From assembly GCA_937923265.1 (NCBI GenBank), contig CALAJY010000050.1, positions 5,185 to 69,184 of the forward strand: a stretch of DNA of 64,000 nucleotides, read 5' to 3'. The DNA is from an uncultured Tissierellia bacterium. GTDB taxonomy: Bacteria > Bacillota > Clostridia > Tissierellales > Peptoniphilaceae. The notes under the pieces were generated by a model, which did no database searches, was not told the DNA's origin, and was given only the letters and a program-made list of their open reading frames with translations. The position numbers were made by a program, and so were the translations under genes. Every line of letters starts with the position of its first letter. Position 1 is the stretch's first letter. Positions 51,292-60,114 of this stretch are shown in pieces.

Positions 51292-53223
51292 ATGACCTAT
51301 ATTTCCGATGAGAGTGTGCAGCGGGTGAAGGATGCCGTGCAGATTGAAGAGCTGGTCGGAGAATATGTCACCCTGAAACGCACCGGGAAAAACCTAAAAG
51401 CCTGCTGCCCCTTTCACCATGAGAAAACGCCCTCATTTTTTGTGACCCCCGAGCGGAACAGTTTCAAGTGCTTTGGCTGTGGGGAACATGGGGACGGAAT
51501 CAGTTTTATCATGAAGATGGAGCACCTGGACTTTCCGGATGCGGTGCGCTTCCTTGCGGATAAGTATGGAATCCCCCTGGAGGAAAGCCGAGGAGACCAG
51601 CAAAAAACCGCCTATCGGAAGCGGCTCTATGAGATCAATGAGAAGACCATGCTCTTTTATTACAAACAGCTTCTTACCAATCGCCGTCCCCAGCAATACC
51701 TCTTGCGAAGGGGATACCGAGCCGATATCATCAACGACTTTATGCTGGGGTATGCAGGGGGAAGTGGCAATGAGCTTTACAGCTACCTAACGGAGCAAGG
51801 GTATTCCGCAGAGGATCTTTTGGCCCTGGGACTGATCTCTCGCTCCAATCGGGGAACCGGCTACTATGATCGCTTTCGTCAGCGCCTGATGTTTCCCATC
51901 ATCAACCGACAGAAAAAGGTCATCGGCTTCGGAGGGCGGGTTTTGGACGACAGTCAGCCCAAGTATTTGAACTCGCCGGAATCGGAAATCTTTCATAAGG
52001 GAGAGAACCTTTATGGAATCCACAGGACAAGGAGTCCCGAGTTCAGTGACCGGGTCATCCTCGTGGAAGGATACATGGATGTGATCGCCCTCTCCTATCA
52101 CGGCGTGGAGGGTGCCATGGCAAGTTTGGGCACCTCTCTTACCAATCTCCAGGCCCGTTTGATTCACAAACTGGGTCATAAGGTCTACCTCAGTTATGAT
52201 GGGGATTCAGCGGGGATCAAGGCTGCCCGCCGGGCCATCGATATCTTCGCCGAAGAAGAGGTGATTCCCAAGCTGATCCTTTTACCCGGCGGAGAAGACC
52301 CCGATGAATACTGCAAAAGCCATGGAAGCGAGGCCTATGAAGACCAACTTAAAGAAGCCGTGGATCCCATGACCTTTGAGCTCAACCTCCTTCTCGCCTC
52401 CTATGACCTGGAAGATCCCAATCAGACCCTGGACTTTACCCGCCAGGCCACCCTTTTTTTGGCGGAACGCAAGCAGGAAGCGGAGAGGGACCTGGGCATT
52501 CGCTGGGTGAGCCGGCGCTTGGGCGTTGACTTTGAAAGTTTAAAAGCAGACGTGTTGGCAGAAAAGGAGAGGCAGGAGAAGAAAGAAGAAGAGAAACAAG
52601 CACGCAGGGACCGCTATCATGGGGAGCACGGAGAAAGCACTGCGCAAGACCCAAGGGATGACGGGTTTCCCTATGAGGAAGGGGAGGCAGAGGATGTCTA
52701 CTGGAACCAACCGGAGGATTTTCCAACGGGTTCCTATAGGGATTCCGCATCTTTGGGTAAGAATACAGCAAATCGAGAATCAGAAAGAGACCGTTTAGAA
52801 ATTGAATTTTTGCGCTTTTATATGATGGAAGAGGAAATACAAGACCTTCTAAAAGAGGAGGAGGACTTTGTTCAATCCGAACAGGCCCAATGGGTCCTCC
52901 AGCTCATTCAACAGATGAGGGAGCAAAAAATTCCCCCAGAGACAGAATGGATGAAGGAAAGCCCGGTTGCCGATAAGGTCCGGGAGGTGCTGGATCGACT
53001 GGAGGAAAGAGAGCTCGCCATCAAGGAGATGAGTTTTTCTCAACGTAAGGAGAGCGCCCGGGAGTTAATGGCCCGCATTGCTCGCTATCGAGCACGGGAA
53101 CGAAAAGAAGTTCTCCGGGAACAGCTTCGGCAGGGGAACCTCTCACGTGAGGAGCAGGGAAGTATTTTGCAGGAACTAAAGCAATTGGATGCCTCATTCA
53201 GGCGCAGGAAAAGGGGGGTATAA
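51292..53223 (+). CDS. dnaG: DNA primase
   Basis: Primase of 643 aa. The N-terminal zinc ribbon CCPFHHEKTPSFFVTPERN...CFGCGEHG (about 38-66) is followed by the RNA polymerase/TOPRIM domain (VILVEGYMDVIAL, SYDGDSAGIKAARR) and a C-terminal helicase-binding region. A charged, low-complexity Lys/Glu/Asp segment (about 425-505) links TOPRIM to the C-terminal domain. The stop overlaps the rpoD start by one base (TAATG), the classic macromolecular-synthesis operon. Confidence 0.96.
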   Translation: MTYISDESVQRVKDAVQIEELVGEYVTLKRTGKNLKACCPFHHEKTPSFFVTPERNSFKCFGCGEHGDGISFIMKMEHLDFPDAVRFLADKYGIPLEESRGDQQKTAYRKRLYEINEKTMLFYYKQLLTNRRPQQYLLRRGYRADIINDFMLGYAGGSGNELYSYLTEQGYSAEDLLALGLISRSNRGTGYYDRFRQRLMFPIINRQKKVIGFGGRVLDDSQPKYLNSPESEIFHKGENLYGIHRTRSPEFSDRVILVEGYMDVIALSYHGVEGAMASLGTSLTNLQARLIHKLGHKVYLSYDGDSAGIKAARRAIDIFAEEEVIPKLILLPGGEDPDEYCKSHGSEAYEDQLKEAVDPMTFELNLLLASYDLEDPNQTLDFTRQATLFLAERKQEAERDLGIRWVSRRLGVDFESLKADVLAEKERQEKKEEEKQARRDRYHGEHGESTAQDPRDDGFPYEEGEAEDVYWNQPEDFPTGSYRDSASLGKNTANRESERDRLEIEFLRFYMMEEEIQDLLKEEEDFVQSEQAQWVLQLIQQMREQKIPPETEWMKESPVADKVREVLDRLEERELAIKEMSFSQRKESARELMARIARYRARERKEVLREQLRQGNLSREEQGSILQELKQLDASFRRRKRGV

Positions 53224-55298
53224 TGAAAGATTACGAAGCAGAGAAACAGCTGGATACCCTGGATATCGAAGAAGTTAAGCAGGACGTGATGGATGAACTG
53301 CGTAAAATTGCGCGGGAAAACCATGATAAGTACAGCATGCACGATTTCGAATCTGTGGAGAGTTACAATCAATTGGACGACGATGATCGCCAGGAGATCG
53401 TAAAGCTCCTGGATGATGATGGGATTGAGTTAGAGGATGGGGAGTTTCTTCCCGAGGAAGAGGAAGAGTCCGACCGGGATGACGACCTCCTGGATGAGGA
53501 GGAAGACGAAGAGGATATTGATGCGGAAGATGATCTGGATGAGGACGTAGACAAAGTCGCCGAAGAGATTCATAAGAAAGAAGCTCGCTCCGGCATGAAG
53601 TCCATGAAAAACATCGCCGTCGATGATCCGGTGAAGATGTACCTGAAGGAGATCGGTCGGGTTCCCCTGTTGACCGCGGCGGAAGAAGTTCTTCTTGCCA
53701 AACGAATGGAAAATGCGGACATTGCTCTGAAGGCGCTTCACGGAGAAAAGCCCAATCTTCGCGAGGAGATTGAGCTGAGCAAGCAGTCGGTGAATGTGGA
53801 ACAGGCCCAGCTTCTGCTCCAATTGGAATTGAAACTCCAGAAAAACGAAAAGCTGACCGCCAAAGAGGAGGGCCAGTTCCGCCGGTTCAATAACCTGAGC
53901 GTGAATGTGCTCGGTGCGGATCCGGAGGAGCTGCCGGGGCCGGAGTCCAAACCCTATGTGTTGATTCGAGTGGCGGGCATGGTGGAGCGGTACATTCGCC
54001 GCCGCTTGAGCCGGGCGAAAATGACCGAAGAAGAGGCAATCAGCCTGAATTACTGCTGCCAGATTCAGGATGCCGTCCTATCCTATCTCTTGGATGAAGA
54101 TCGGGCGACGAAAAAGGCACAGAAGTTGGCGGAGTATGCCTTTGAACATGCCCAGGAAATCACCGTTGCCGTGGAACGTGTGTATAAGAAACAAGAAGAT
54201 TTGGAAGAGGGGCAAAAGGATCTCATCGATCTGGCCAAAGAGAAAAAGGTGAAGCCCTTCAATGATAAGGGACTGCTGGATGCGGAGGAGCGGTGCCTTC
54301 TCTTCGAGCGCAACACCATCGTGGATAAGATGACCGTGCGTCTGAAGAAAATCGCCCCCAAAGATGCCCTAACGGAGAATGAAATCAGCAACTATGCGGT
54401 CTTGGAAGCCGAACGGTTAAAAATCCAGGCCTTCCGTCAGGGAGAAGATGTGACCTTTAACATGGAAAATCTTCTGGATGTTCAGGAGAGCGGGGCAACC
54501 TCCCGTCGCATTCTCATGGGCGAAGCACTGACCGAAGGGGATCGGGACCGGTTAAAGAAAATCCTTCGCAAGGGATCGCGGGCCAAGCAGCGCCTGGCGG
54601 AGACCAACCTTCGTCTCGTTGTCTCCATTGCCAAGCGCTATGTGGGAAGAGGCATGAGCTTTTTGGACCTCATCCAAGAAGGAAATCTTGGCTTGATGAA
54701 GGCGGTGGAAAAGTTCGATTACCACCGGGGCTTTAAATTCTCCACCTATGCGACATGGTGGATTCGGCAGGCAATCACCCGTGCAATTGCGGACCAAGCC
54801 AGGACGATTCGGATCCCCGTTCACATGGTGGAAACCATCAATAAACTCTCCAGGGCCCAAAGACAGCTGCTTCAGGAGCTAAATCGGGATCCGACGAACG
54901 AGGAGATTGCGGCGGAGATGAACATCGACGTGGCGAAGGTTCGCGTCGTGCGTAAGATTGCCCAGGAACCCGTGAGCCTGGAGACGCCGATTGGAGAGGA
55001 GGAAGATTCTCATCTGGGCGACTTTATCGAGGATGATACGGCCGTTGCTCCGGATGAGGCAGCCAACTTCACGATGCTGCGAGAGGAACTCGGTTCCATT
55101 TTGGATACCCTGTCGGAGAGAGAGCGCAAGGTGCTGGAGCTCCGCTTCGGCCTCCTGGATGGAACGCCGCGAACCCTGGAAGAAGTCGGCAGAGAATTCT
55201 CGGTAACCCGAGAACGCATCCGGCAGATCGAGGCCAAGGCAATCCGCAAGCTCAAGCATCCCACCCGCAGCAAGCGCATCAAGGACTTCTTGGAGTAG
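53223..55298 (+). CDS. rpoD: Primary sigma factor RpoD/SigA with a large non-conserved insertion
   Basis: Vegetative sigma factor of 691 aa; typical Firmicutes SigA is about 370 aa. Layout: helical region 1.1 (1-55), hyperacidic stretch (about 60-110), region 1.2 DDPVKMYLKEIGRVPLLTA (about 134-152), then an extra block of about 280 residues (about 166-449), followed by canonical region 2 (AETNLRLVVSIAKRYVGRG, region 2.4 FSTYATWWIRQAITRAI), region 3 and region 4 (LEEVGREFSVTRERIRQIEAKA). The insertion is helical and charged and sits where proteobacterial sigma-70 has its NCR. The reading frame is intact throughout. Coupled to dnaG by a 1-nt overlap. Confidence 0.95.
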   Translation: MKDYEAEKQLDTLDIEEVKQDVMDELRKIARENHDKYSMHDFESVESYNQLDDDDRQEIVKLLDDDGIELEDGEFLPEEEEESDRDDDLLDEEEDEEDIDAEDDLDEDVDKVAEEIHKKEARSGMKSMKNIAVDDPVKMYLKEIGRVPLLTAAEEVLLAKRMENADIALKALHGEKPNLREEIELSKQSVNVEQAQLLLQLELKLQKNEKLTAKEEGQFRRFNNLSVNVLGADPEELPGPESKPYVLIRVAGMVERYIRRRLSRAKMTEEEAISLNYCCQIQDAVLSYLLDEDRATKKAQKLAEYAFEHAQEITVAVERVYKKQEDLEEGQKDLIDLAKEKKVKPFNDKGLLDAEERCLLFERNTIVDKMTVRLKKIAPKDALTENEISNYAVLEAERLKIQAFRQGEDVTFNMENLLDVQESGATSRRILMGEALTEGDRDRLKKILRKGSRAKQRLAETNLRLVVSIAKRYVGRGMSFLDLIQEGNLGLMKAVEKFDYHRGFKFSTYATWWIRQAITRAIADQARTIRIPVHMVETINKLSRAQRQLLQELNRDPTNEEIAAEMNIDVAKVRVVRKIAQEPVSLETPIGEEEDSHLGDFIEDDTAVAPDEAANFTMLREELGSILDTLSERERKVLELRFGLLDGTPRTLEEVGREFSVTRERIRQIEAKAIRKLKHPTRSKRIKDFLE

Positions 55299-55301
55299 AG
55301 G

Positions 55302-56084
55302 ATGGGGAAGCGAATCCAAAAGCTGATCGATCAGATGCCCTCCCTCCCTCGGGTCATCGATGTGGGAACCGACCATGGCTATGTCGCCTTGGGTCTCGCT
55401 TGGCGCTCGGACATTGACAGGGTGCTCGCAACCGATCTCCGCCCCCAAGCGCTTGCCAAGCTGGAGGGAACCCTGGTGCAGCTTCGCCGGGGGAACGCCC
55501 GGGAGCGGGCGGTGGCGGATAAGATTCAGACCGCCGTTGCGGATGGTCTGAAAGATCTACCCTGGAAGGACTGCGAGGGGATCGTGATCAGTGGCATGGG
55601 GGGGAGCCTCATGACCCGGATTCTTCGGGAGGGGCTGGAAAGACTGCCCTCCGTTCGCGTGCTGGTTTTGAGTCCCCAAAAAAATGTGGAGGAGTTTCGT
55701 CACACCTTGGTAGAGCTCGGTGGTCGGATCGAAGAGGAGCTGGTGGAAGAAGAGGGGAAGTTCTATGATATTTTTCGCCTCTTTCTTGACCGACCGGCGG
55801 ACGTCGCTTATGCAAAAGCCTTGGAAAATCCCCTCTTTGCCCAGTATGGCCCCCTGCTCTTGGAGAAACAGCACCCCCTACTCCGGAAAAAGTTGGAGCG
55901 GGATCGCAGGAAGCTCATGGCGATTCAGGACTCGTGGGAGGAGAGTGCGCCGTCTGGGGGAAGGGGAAATCCTGCCTTTCAACGAATCCTCCGACAACAG
56001 GAGGAAATTGATCGACTGCTTTTCGAATTTACAAAAAAAGAGAAGGGATTCGGAGAGAACGCCAAAGAGAGAAAGGAGTTGTAA
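55302..56084 (+). CDS. trmK: tRNA (adenine22-N1)-methyltransferase TrmK
   Basis: SAM-dependent methyltransferase of 260 aa. Motif I VIDVGTDHGYVALGLA (about 20-35), TDLRPQAL, and IVISGMGGSLMTRIL match the TrmK/YqfN family, which methylates N1 of A22 in tRNA. A helical C-terminal domain follows. It starts 4 nt after rpoD and overlaps the next gene by one base; rpoD-trmK-nif3 is the standard Firmicutes order. Confidence 0.93.
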   Translation: MGKRIQKLIDQMPSLPRVIDVGTDHGYVALGLAWRSDIDRVLATDLRPQALAKLEGTLVQLRRGNARERAVADKIQTAVADGLKDLPWKDCEGIVISGMGGSLMTRILREGLERLPSVRVLVLSPQKNVEEFRHTLVELGGRIEEELVEEEGKFYDIFRLFLDRPADVAYAKALENPLFAQYGPLLLEKQHPLLRKKLERDRRKLMAIQDSWEESAPSGGRGNPAFQRILRQQEEIDRLLFEFTKKEKGFGENAKERKEL

Positions 56085-56887
56085 TGAACATTCGTCAGTG
56101 GACCAGAGAATGGGAAAAAATTGTTCCTGTGGGTCTTCAATATGATTGGGATAACTCCGGTCTTCAAATTGGTAGACTGGAAGAAGAGATTACGGGGATT
56201 GTCTTTTCCTTGGATCTGAACAAGTCAGCGGTTTCCGGCTGTATCGAATCGGCATCGAATCTGATTGTGACCCACCATCCCGCGTTTTTTCATCCGGTAA
56301 GCCGCCTCACGGACCGGGAAGAGGCGGAGCAGACCATCATGGACTGCATCGAGCAGCATATTGCGGTCTATTCCTCCCACACGCCCCTGGATCTGGTGGA
56401 TGGCGGGGTCAATGAGGTCATGGCGGAGAAATGCGGAATCAGCCACCGGCAAGTGCTCTGTGAGCGGGACCCACACCTCCCCTATGCCCGATATTCTCAG
56501 GGAATGGGAGTCATCGGCGAACTGGAGAGTCCAACGACCCTAAAGAGCTATGCGGAGCGTCTGAAAAAGGAATTCTCTGCGGTTTCGGTGATTTTCTATG
56601 GAAATCCGGACCAAAAGATCCGGCGCATTGCCAATGTGGGAGGCAGCGGCATGAGCTTCCTCAAAGATGCGGTGCAAAAGAATGCGGATTGCTTGGTAAC
56701 CGCCGATATCAAGTACCATGAGGCTCTGGAAGCCATCCAACAGGGGCTTACCCTGATTGACCTGGGCCATTTCTTCTCGGAATTTCCCGTGATGCAACGG
56801 GCCATGGAAATTTCCAAGAGCTTCTGTCCCGACATTCGCCAACAAGTGATTCCGGGCGAGGTGCGTTTCACCCGACAGAGCATCTGA
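56084..56887 (+). CDS. Nif3-like dinuclear metal-center protein
   Basis: Protein of 267 aa of the Nif3/YqfO family. Metal ligands are visible in LIVTHHPAFFHP (HH pair near 64-65), SSHTPLDLVDGG and the C-terminal DLGHFFSE. It is the short form without the CutA-like insert of Bacillus YqfO (about 370 aa). The biochemical role is unsettled. It begins TAATG on the trmK stop. Confidence 0.92.
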   Translation: MNIRQWTREWEKIVPVGLQYDWDNSGLQIGRLEEEITGIVFSLDLNKSAVSGCIESASNLIVTHHPAFFHPVSRLTDREEAEQTIMDCIEQHIAVYSSHTPLDLVDGGVNEVMAEKCGISHRQVLCERDPHLPYARYSQGMGVIGELESPTTLKSYAERLKKEFSAVSVIFYGNPDQKIRRIANVGGSGMSFLKDAVQKNADCLVTADIKYHEALEAIQQGLTLIDLGHFFSEFPVMQRAMEISKSFCPDIRQQVIPGEVRFTRQSI

Positions 56888-56919
56888 TCCCCGGGACTTT
56901 CAGAGTACACTGCAACTTA

Positions 56920-56928
56920 TGGTATAAT
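56920..56928 (+). promoter_or_regulatory. Extended -10 promoter of rnpB
   Basis: TGGTATAAT: perfect -10 with the TGn extension, 6 nt ahead of the RNase P RNA; the -35 region (TTCAGA at 18 bp) is weak. Confidence 0.75.
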
Positions 56929-56933
56929 ACAGG

Positions 56934-57257
56934 GCGGAAGCAAGTTGAATAATCGCGACAGGTTCGAGGAAAGTCCGTGCACCACAGAGCAGAATGCCGG
57001 ATAACGTCCGGTGGAGGCGACTCTAAGGATAGTGCAACAGAAAGAAACCGCTCGAAAGAGTAAGGATGGAAAGGCGAGGTAAGAGCTCACCGGCAACATG
57101 GAGACATGTTGGCCCTGTAAACCCCATTCGGTGCAAGATCAAGAGATAAAACATGGTGGCTCGCCATGCTCGAAAAGATCGCTGGACTTCTCCGGTGACG
57201 GAGAAGCGAGACAGATGATTATTGAATACAGAACACGGCTTATAGATTTACTTCCGG
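56934..57257 (+). ncRNA. rnpB: RNase P RNA
   Basis: Catalytic RNA of RNase P, which trims tRNA 5' leaders. Conserved blocks are in order: GAGGAAAGTCCGTGC (CR I, near 56968), ATAACGTCCGGTGG, GTGCAACAGAAAG, GGTAAGAGCTCACC, GTAAACCCCATTCGG, GCAAGATCAA and the 3' block ACAGAACACGGCTTATA (CR V). P1 pairs CGGAAG (56935-56940) with CTTCCG (57251-57256). The layout resembles the ancestral A type. Ends at the terminator. Confidence 0.96.
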
Positions 57258-57280
57258 GGGCAGCGCTGCTGCCCTTTTTT
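57258..57280 (+). terminator. rnpB terminator
   Basis: Stem GGGCAGC / GCTGCCC with a GCT loop and six T's, right after the P1 helix. Confidence 0.92.
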
Positions 57281-57290
57281 CTTGCTTTTT

Positions 57291-57319
57291 TTGTGGAAAA
57301 TCGTTTTTTCTCATAAAAT
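57291..57319 (+). promoter_or_regulatory. Promoter of the PTS EIIBC gene
   Basis: -35 TTGTGG (57291-57296), 17-bp spacer, -10 TAAAAT (57314-57319), with a 70-nt AT-rich leader before the start codon. Confidence 0.6.
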
Positions 57320-57391
57320 AAGTAAGAAGAGATTTCTTTTTTTAAGTATTGGAATGATGCGAAAAAATAATAAACAAGGAAAGGAACAAGT

Positions 57392-58855
57392 ATGAAAGGA
57401 TTTTTACAGCGTCTTGGCCGGTCGATCATGTTGCCGGTCTCCATTTTACCTGCCGCTTCCCTGCTCATGGGAATCGGAAACTGGCTCGCTGCTGCGGGAG
57501 CGAACCCCGTGGCGAGCTTTTTGATTGCAGCAGGAGGGGCGGTGATCAACAACCTGCCGATTCTGTTTGCAGTGGGAATTGCAACCGGCTTAGCCAAAAA
57601 CCAGAATGGGGCAGCGGCACTGTCCGGCCTGGTGGGCTATTTAGTGATCACGAAACTTCTGGCACCCGCTTCGGTTGCCGCCCTCACGGGGCTGGAGGAA
57701 GCCGCCGTGAACCCGGCCTTTTCGAAAATCGAAAATGCCTTTATCGGGATTTTATCCGGTGTGATTGCAGCAAGCTTATACAATCGCTTCTATCAACAGA
57801 AACTGCCGACCGCCTTGGCATTCTTCAGCGGTCGTCGTTTCGTTCCCATCATCACCGCTGCGGTAATGGTGGTGGTTTCCGCCGTCCTTTTTGTGGTTTG
57901 GCCCCTGGTCTACAATGCCCTGGTGGCTTTCGGAGAATCCATGATCGGCCTGGGCCCCGTCGGCGCGGGAATCTTTGGTTTCTTCAACCGACTTCTGATT
58001 CCCACAGGCCTGCACCATGCCCTGAATTCCGTGTTCTGGTTTGATGTGGCGGGAATCAATGACATCGGAAAGTTCTGGGGCACCTCCCCGGAATTGGCGA
58101 AGGCCGCGGTAAAAGGGGTAACGGGAATGTACCAGGCCGGATTCTTCCCCATTATGATGTTTGGCCTTCCCGCAGCCGCCTTTGCCATCTATAAAAATGC
58201 ACGGCCGGAACATAAGAAGGCAATCGCCTCCCTGATGATCGCCGCAGCCTTCTCCGCCTTTTTCACAGGAATCACCGAGCCCTTGGAGTTTGCCTTTATG
58301 TTTGCGGCACCGGCCCTTTATGTGGTTCATGCCGCTCTCACGGGACTATCCTTATTGCTTGCCTCCCTGTTCCATTGGATGTCGGGATTCTCCTTCTCCG
58401 CGGGCCTCGTGGATTATGTCCTGGCCTATCGGATGCCCATGGCGAACCAACCGCTGATGTTGCTCCTCCTCGGAGCGGGCATGGCGGTCCTCTACTACTT
58501 CCTCTTTGATTTCATGATCCGGCGCTTTGATATCCAGACGCCGGGCCGGGGAGAGACATTGGCGGGAGAGAATGCAGGGGAAGTGGCAGAGAGTTCCCGG
58601 GAAGTGACGAAGAATTCCAAGGACCGGTCCAAGGCACAGATCATTTTTGAGGGCCTGGGGGGTCATGAGAACGTGGAAAACATTGATTACTGCTCCACCC
58701 GTCTCCGCCTCCAGGTGAAGGATGCCGGAAAGATTGACGAGGCGAAGATTCGTTCGGCGGGTGTTCCCGGCATTCAAAAGATCAATGATAAAAATGTCCA
58801 GGTCATCGTGGGCACCGATGTGCAGTTTGTCGCCGATGAGATGCATAAACTGTAG
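57392..58855 (+). CDS. PTS EIIBC, glucose/N-acetylglucosamine family
   Basis: Membrane permease of 487 aa: EIIC domain with about ten membrane segments (1-380; MLPVSILPAASLLMGIG, GLHHALNS, GITEPLEFAFMF) and a C-terminal EIIB domain (about 415-487) whose phosphorylated cysteine is Cys434 in NIDYCSTRLRL. The pattern is closest to the NagE/PtsG group, with N-acetylglucosamine likeliest but not proven. No EIIA of the matching (Crr) type is fused or adjacent. Shine-Dalgarno AAAGGAA. Confidence 0.88.
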   Translation: MKGFLQRLGRSIMLPVSILPAASLLMGIGNWLAAAGANPVASFLIAAGGAVINNLPILFAVGIATGLAKNQNGAAALSGLVGYLVITKLLAPASVAALTGLEEAAVNPAFSKIENAFIGILSGVIAASLYNRFYQQKLPTALAFFSGRRFVPIITAAVMVVVSAVLFVVWPLVYNALVAFGESMIGLGPVGAGIFGFFNRLLIPTGLHHALNSVFWFDVAGINDIGKFWGTSPELAKAAVKGVTGMYQAGFFPIMMFGLPAAAFAIYKNARPEHKKAIASLMIAAAFSAFFTGITEPLEFAFMFAAPALYVVHAALTGLSLLLASLFHWMSGFSFSAGLVDYVLAYRMPMANQPLMLLLLGAGMAVLYYFLFDFMIRRFDIQTPGRGETLAGENAGEVAESSREVTKNSKDRSKAQIIFEGLGGHENVENIDYCSTRLRLQVKDAGKIDEAKIRSAGVPGIQKINDKNVQVIVGTDVQFVADEMHKL

Positions 58856-58934
58856 GCGGTTTCCTTTGCCGGGAGGTTCTTTTTCTTGGGCGGATTCATG
58901 CTACAATAGTCCTGAGTGAATAAAGGAGGGAAAC

Positions 58935-59369
58935 ATGCTATATGGTTTCATCGTAGGCCACGGCTCCTTCCCGAGTGGTTTGAAATCAGCCTTGGAGCTC
59001 ATTACCGGCCCGAATCCGAATCTTATGAGCATGGATACCGAAGGCGACGAAAACCTGCGGGAATACCGTCGCCGAATTCAGGGGAAGTTGGAGCACATCG
59101 ATCCGGATAAGCTGATCCTCTTTACGGATTTACTGGGAGGTTCTCCTTACCAGAATGCCTTGGTCGCATTGGAGGAGATGGGGCTTACGGATGTTCCCGT
59201 GTTCAGCGGAGCGAACTTACCGATGATGGTTGCTTTTTGGGAAGAAAATGTTCGGGATTCCCAGAGAAAGGAAGCGGTATTCGCCATCGACCGTGCCGGA
59301 CAGACCAGCATGAGTCGAACAACGCTGGCGGAACTTTCCGAGCTTTGGCTGAAAGAAACTGAGGAATAA
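58935..59369 (+). CDS. PTS EIIA domain protein, mannose family, stand-alone
   Basis: Protein of 144 aa with the mannose/fructose-type EIIA fold. His9 in GFIVGHGSFPSG is the predicted phosphorylation site; LFTDLLGGSPYQNAL is the family signature. The usual mannose-type EIIB, EIIC and EIID partners are not present. It lies between a glucose-type EIIBC and sugar phosphate enzymes, so its partner is uncertain: a distant PTS or a regulatory role are both possible. Shine-Dalgarno AAAGGAGGG. Confidence 0.88.
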   Translation: MLYGFIVGHGSFPSGLKSALELITGPNPNLMSMDTEGDENLREYRRRIQGKLEHIDPDKLILFTDLLGGSPYQNALVALEEMGLTDVPVFSGANLPMMVAFWEENVRDSQRKEAVFAIDRAGQTSMSRTTLAELSELWLKETEE

Positions 59370-59402
59370 GAATCGATTGGGTCATAGTACGAGGAGGAAG
59401 AT

Positions 59403-60104
59403 ATGAACGTAAAAATTTACGCGGATGGGGCAGACATCCAGTCCATGGTGGAAGACTATAAGGCAGGCAGAGCCGTCGGCTTTACAACGAACCCCTCCCT
59501 GATGAAGAAGGCGGGAGTAACGGATTACGTGAAATTTGTGGAAGACGTGGTCAAGGCGATTCCCGACCAGTCCCTCTCCTTTGAGGTCTTTGCGGATGAC
59601 TTTGCGACCATGGAGAAAGAAGCCCGCAAAATTGCGCAATTTGGCGAGAACGTCTTTGTCAAGATCCCCATTATGAACACCAAGCAGGAATCGTCTGCTC
59701 CCTTGATCAAGAAGCTTTCTGCGGAGGGCATCAACATCAATGTGACAGCGATTTTCACGCTGGACCAGGTGAAAGAGGCCTTGGATGCGGCCAGTGAAAA
59801 GGCCCACACCATCATCTCCATTTTTGCGGGGCGTGTTGCGGACATGGGCATCGATCCCCTTCCCTTGATGAAGGAAGCGGAGAAGATCTGTCATTCCAAG
59901 AAGAATGTGGAACTGCTCTGGGCCAGCACACGGGAAGCGCTGAACATCGTGCAGGCCGATGAAGTGGGTTGCGACATCATCACGGTTCCTTCCGGCATCA
60001 TCGCGAAGATGAAGAATTTCGGAAAGCAGCCAATTCAGGGCTCTCTGGATACGGTTGTGACCTTTAACAAGGATATCACAGATCTTGGCTTAAGCATCTT
60101 ATAA
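59403..60104 (+). CDS. Transaldolase-family protein (fructose-6-phosphate aldolase-like)
   Basis: TIM-barrel protein of 233 aa of the small transaldolase/Fsa family. The Schiff-base lysine is Lys87 in NVFVKIPIMNT; KIYADGADIQSMVEDYKAGRAVG and GFTTNPSLM, and IFAGRVADMGIDP are typical blocks. It may act as transaldolase in the pentose phosphate pathway or as an aldolase; sequence alone does not decide. The neighbour rpiB supports pentose phosphate metabolism. Shine-Dalgarno GAGGAGG. Confidence 0.9.
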   Translation: MNVKIYADGADIQSMVEDYKAGRAVGFTTNPSLMKKAGVTDYVKFVEDVVKAIPDQSLSFEVFADDFATMEKEARKIAQFGENVFVKIPIMNTKQESSAPLIKKLSAEGININVTAIFTLDQVKEALDAASEKAHTIISIFAGRVADMGIDPLPLMKEAEKICHSKKNVELLWASTREALNIVQADEVGCDIITVPSGIIAKMKNFGKQPIQGSLDTVVTFNKDITDLGLSIL

Positions 60105-60114
60105 GGAGGGACGC

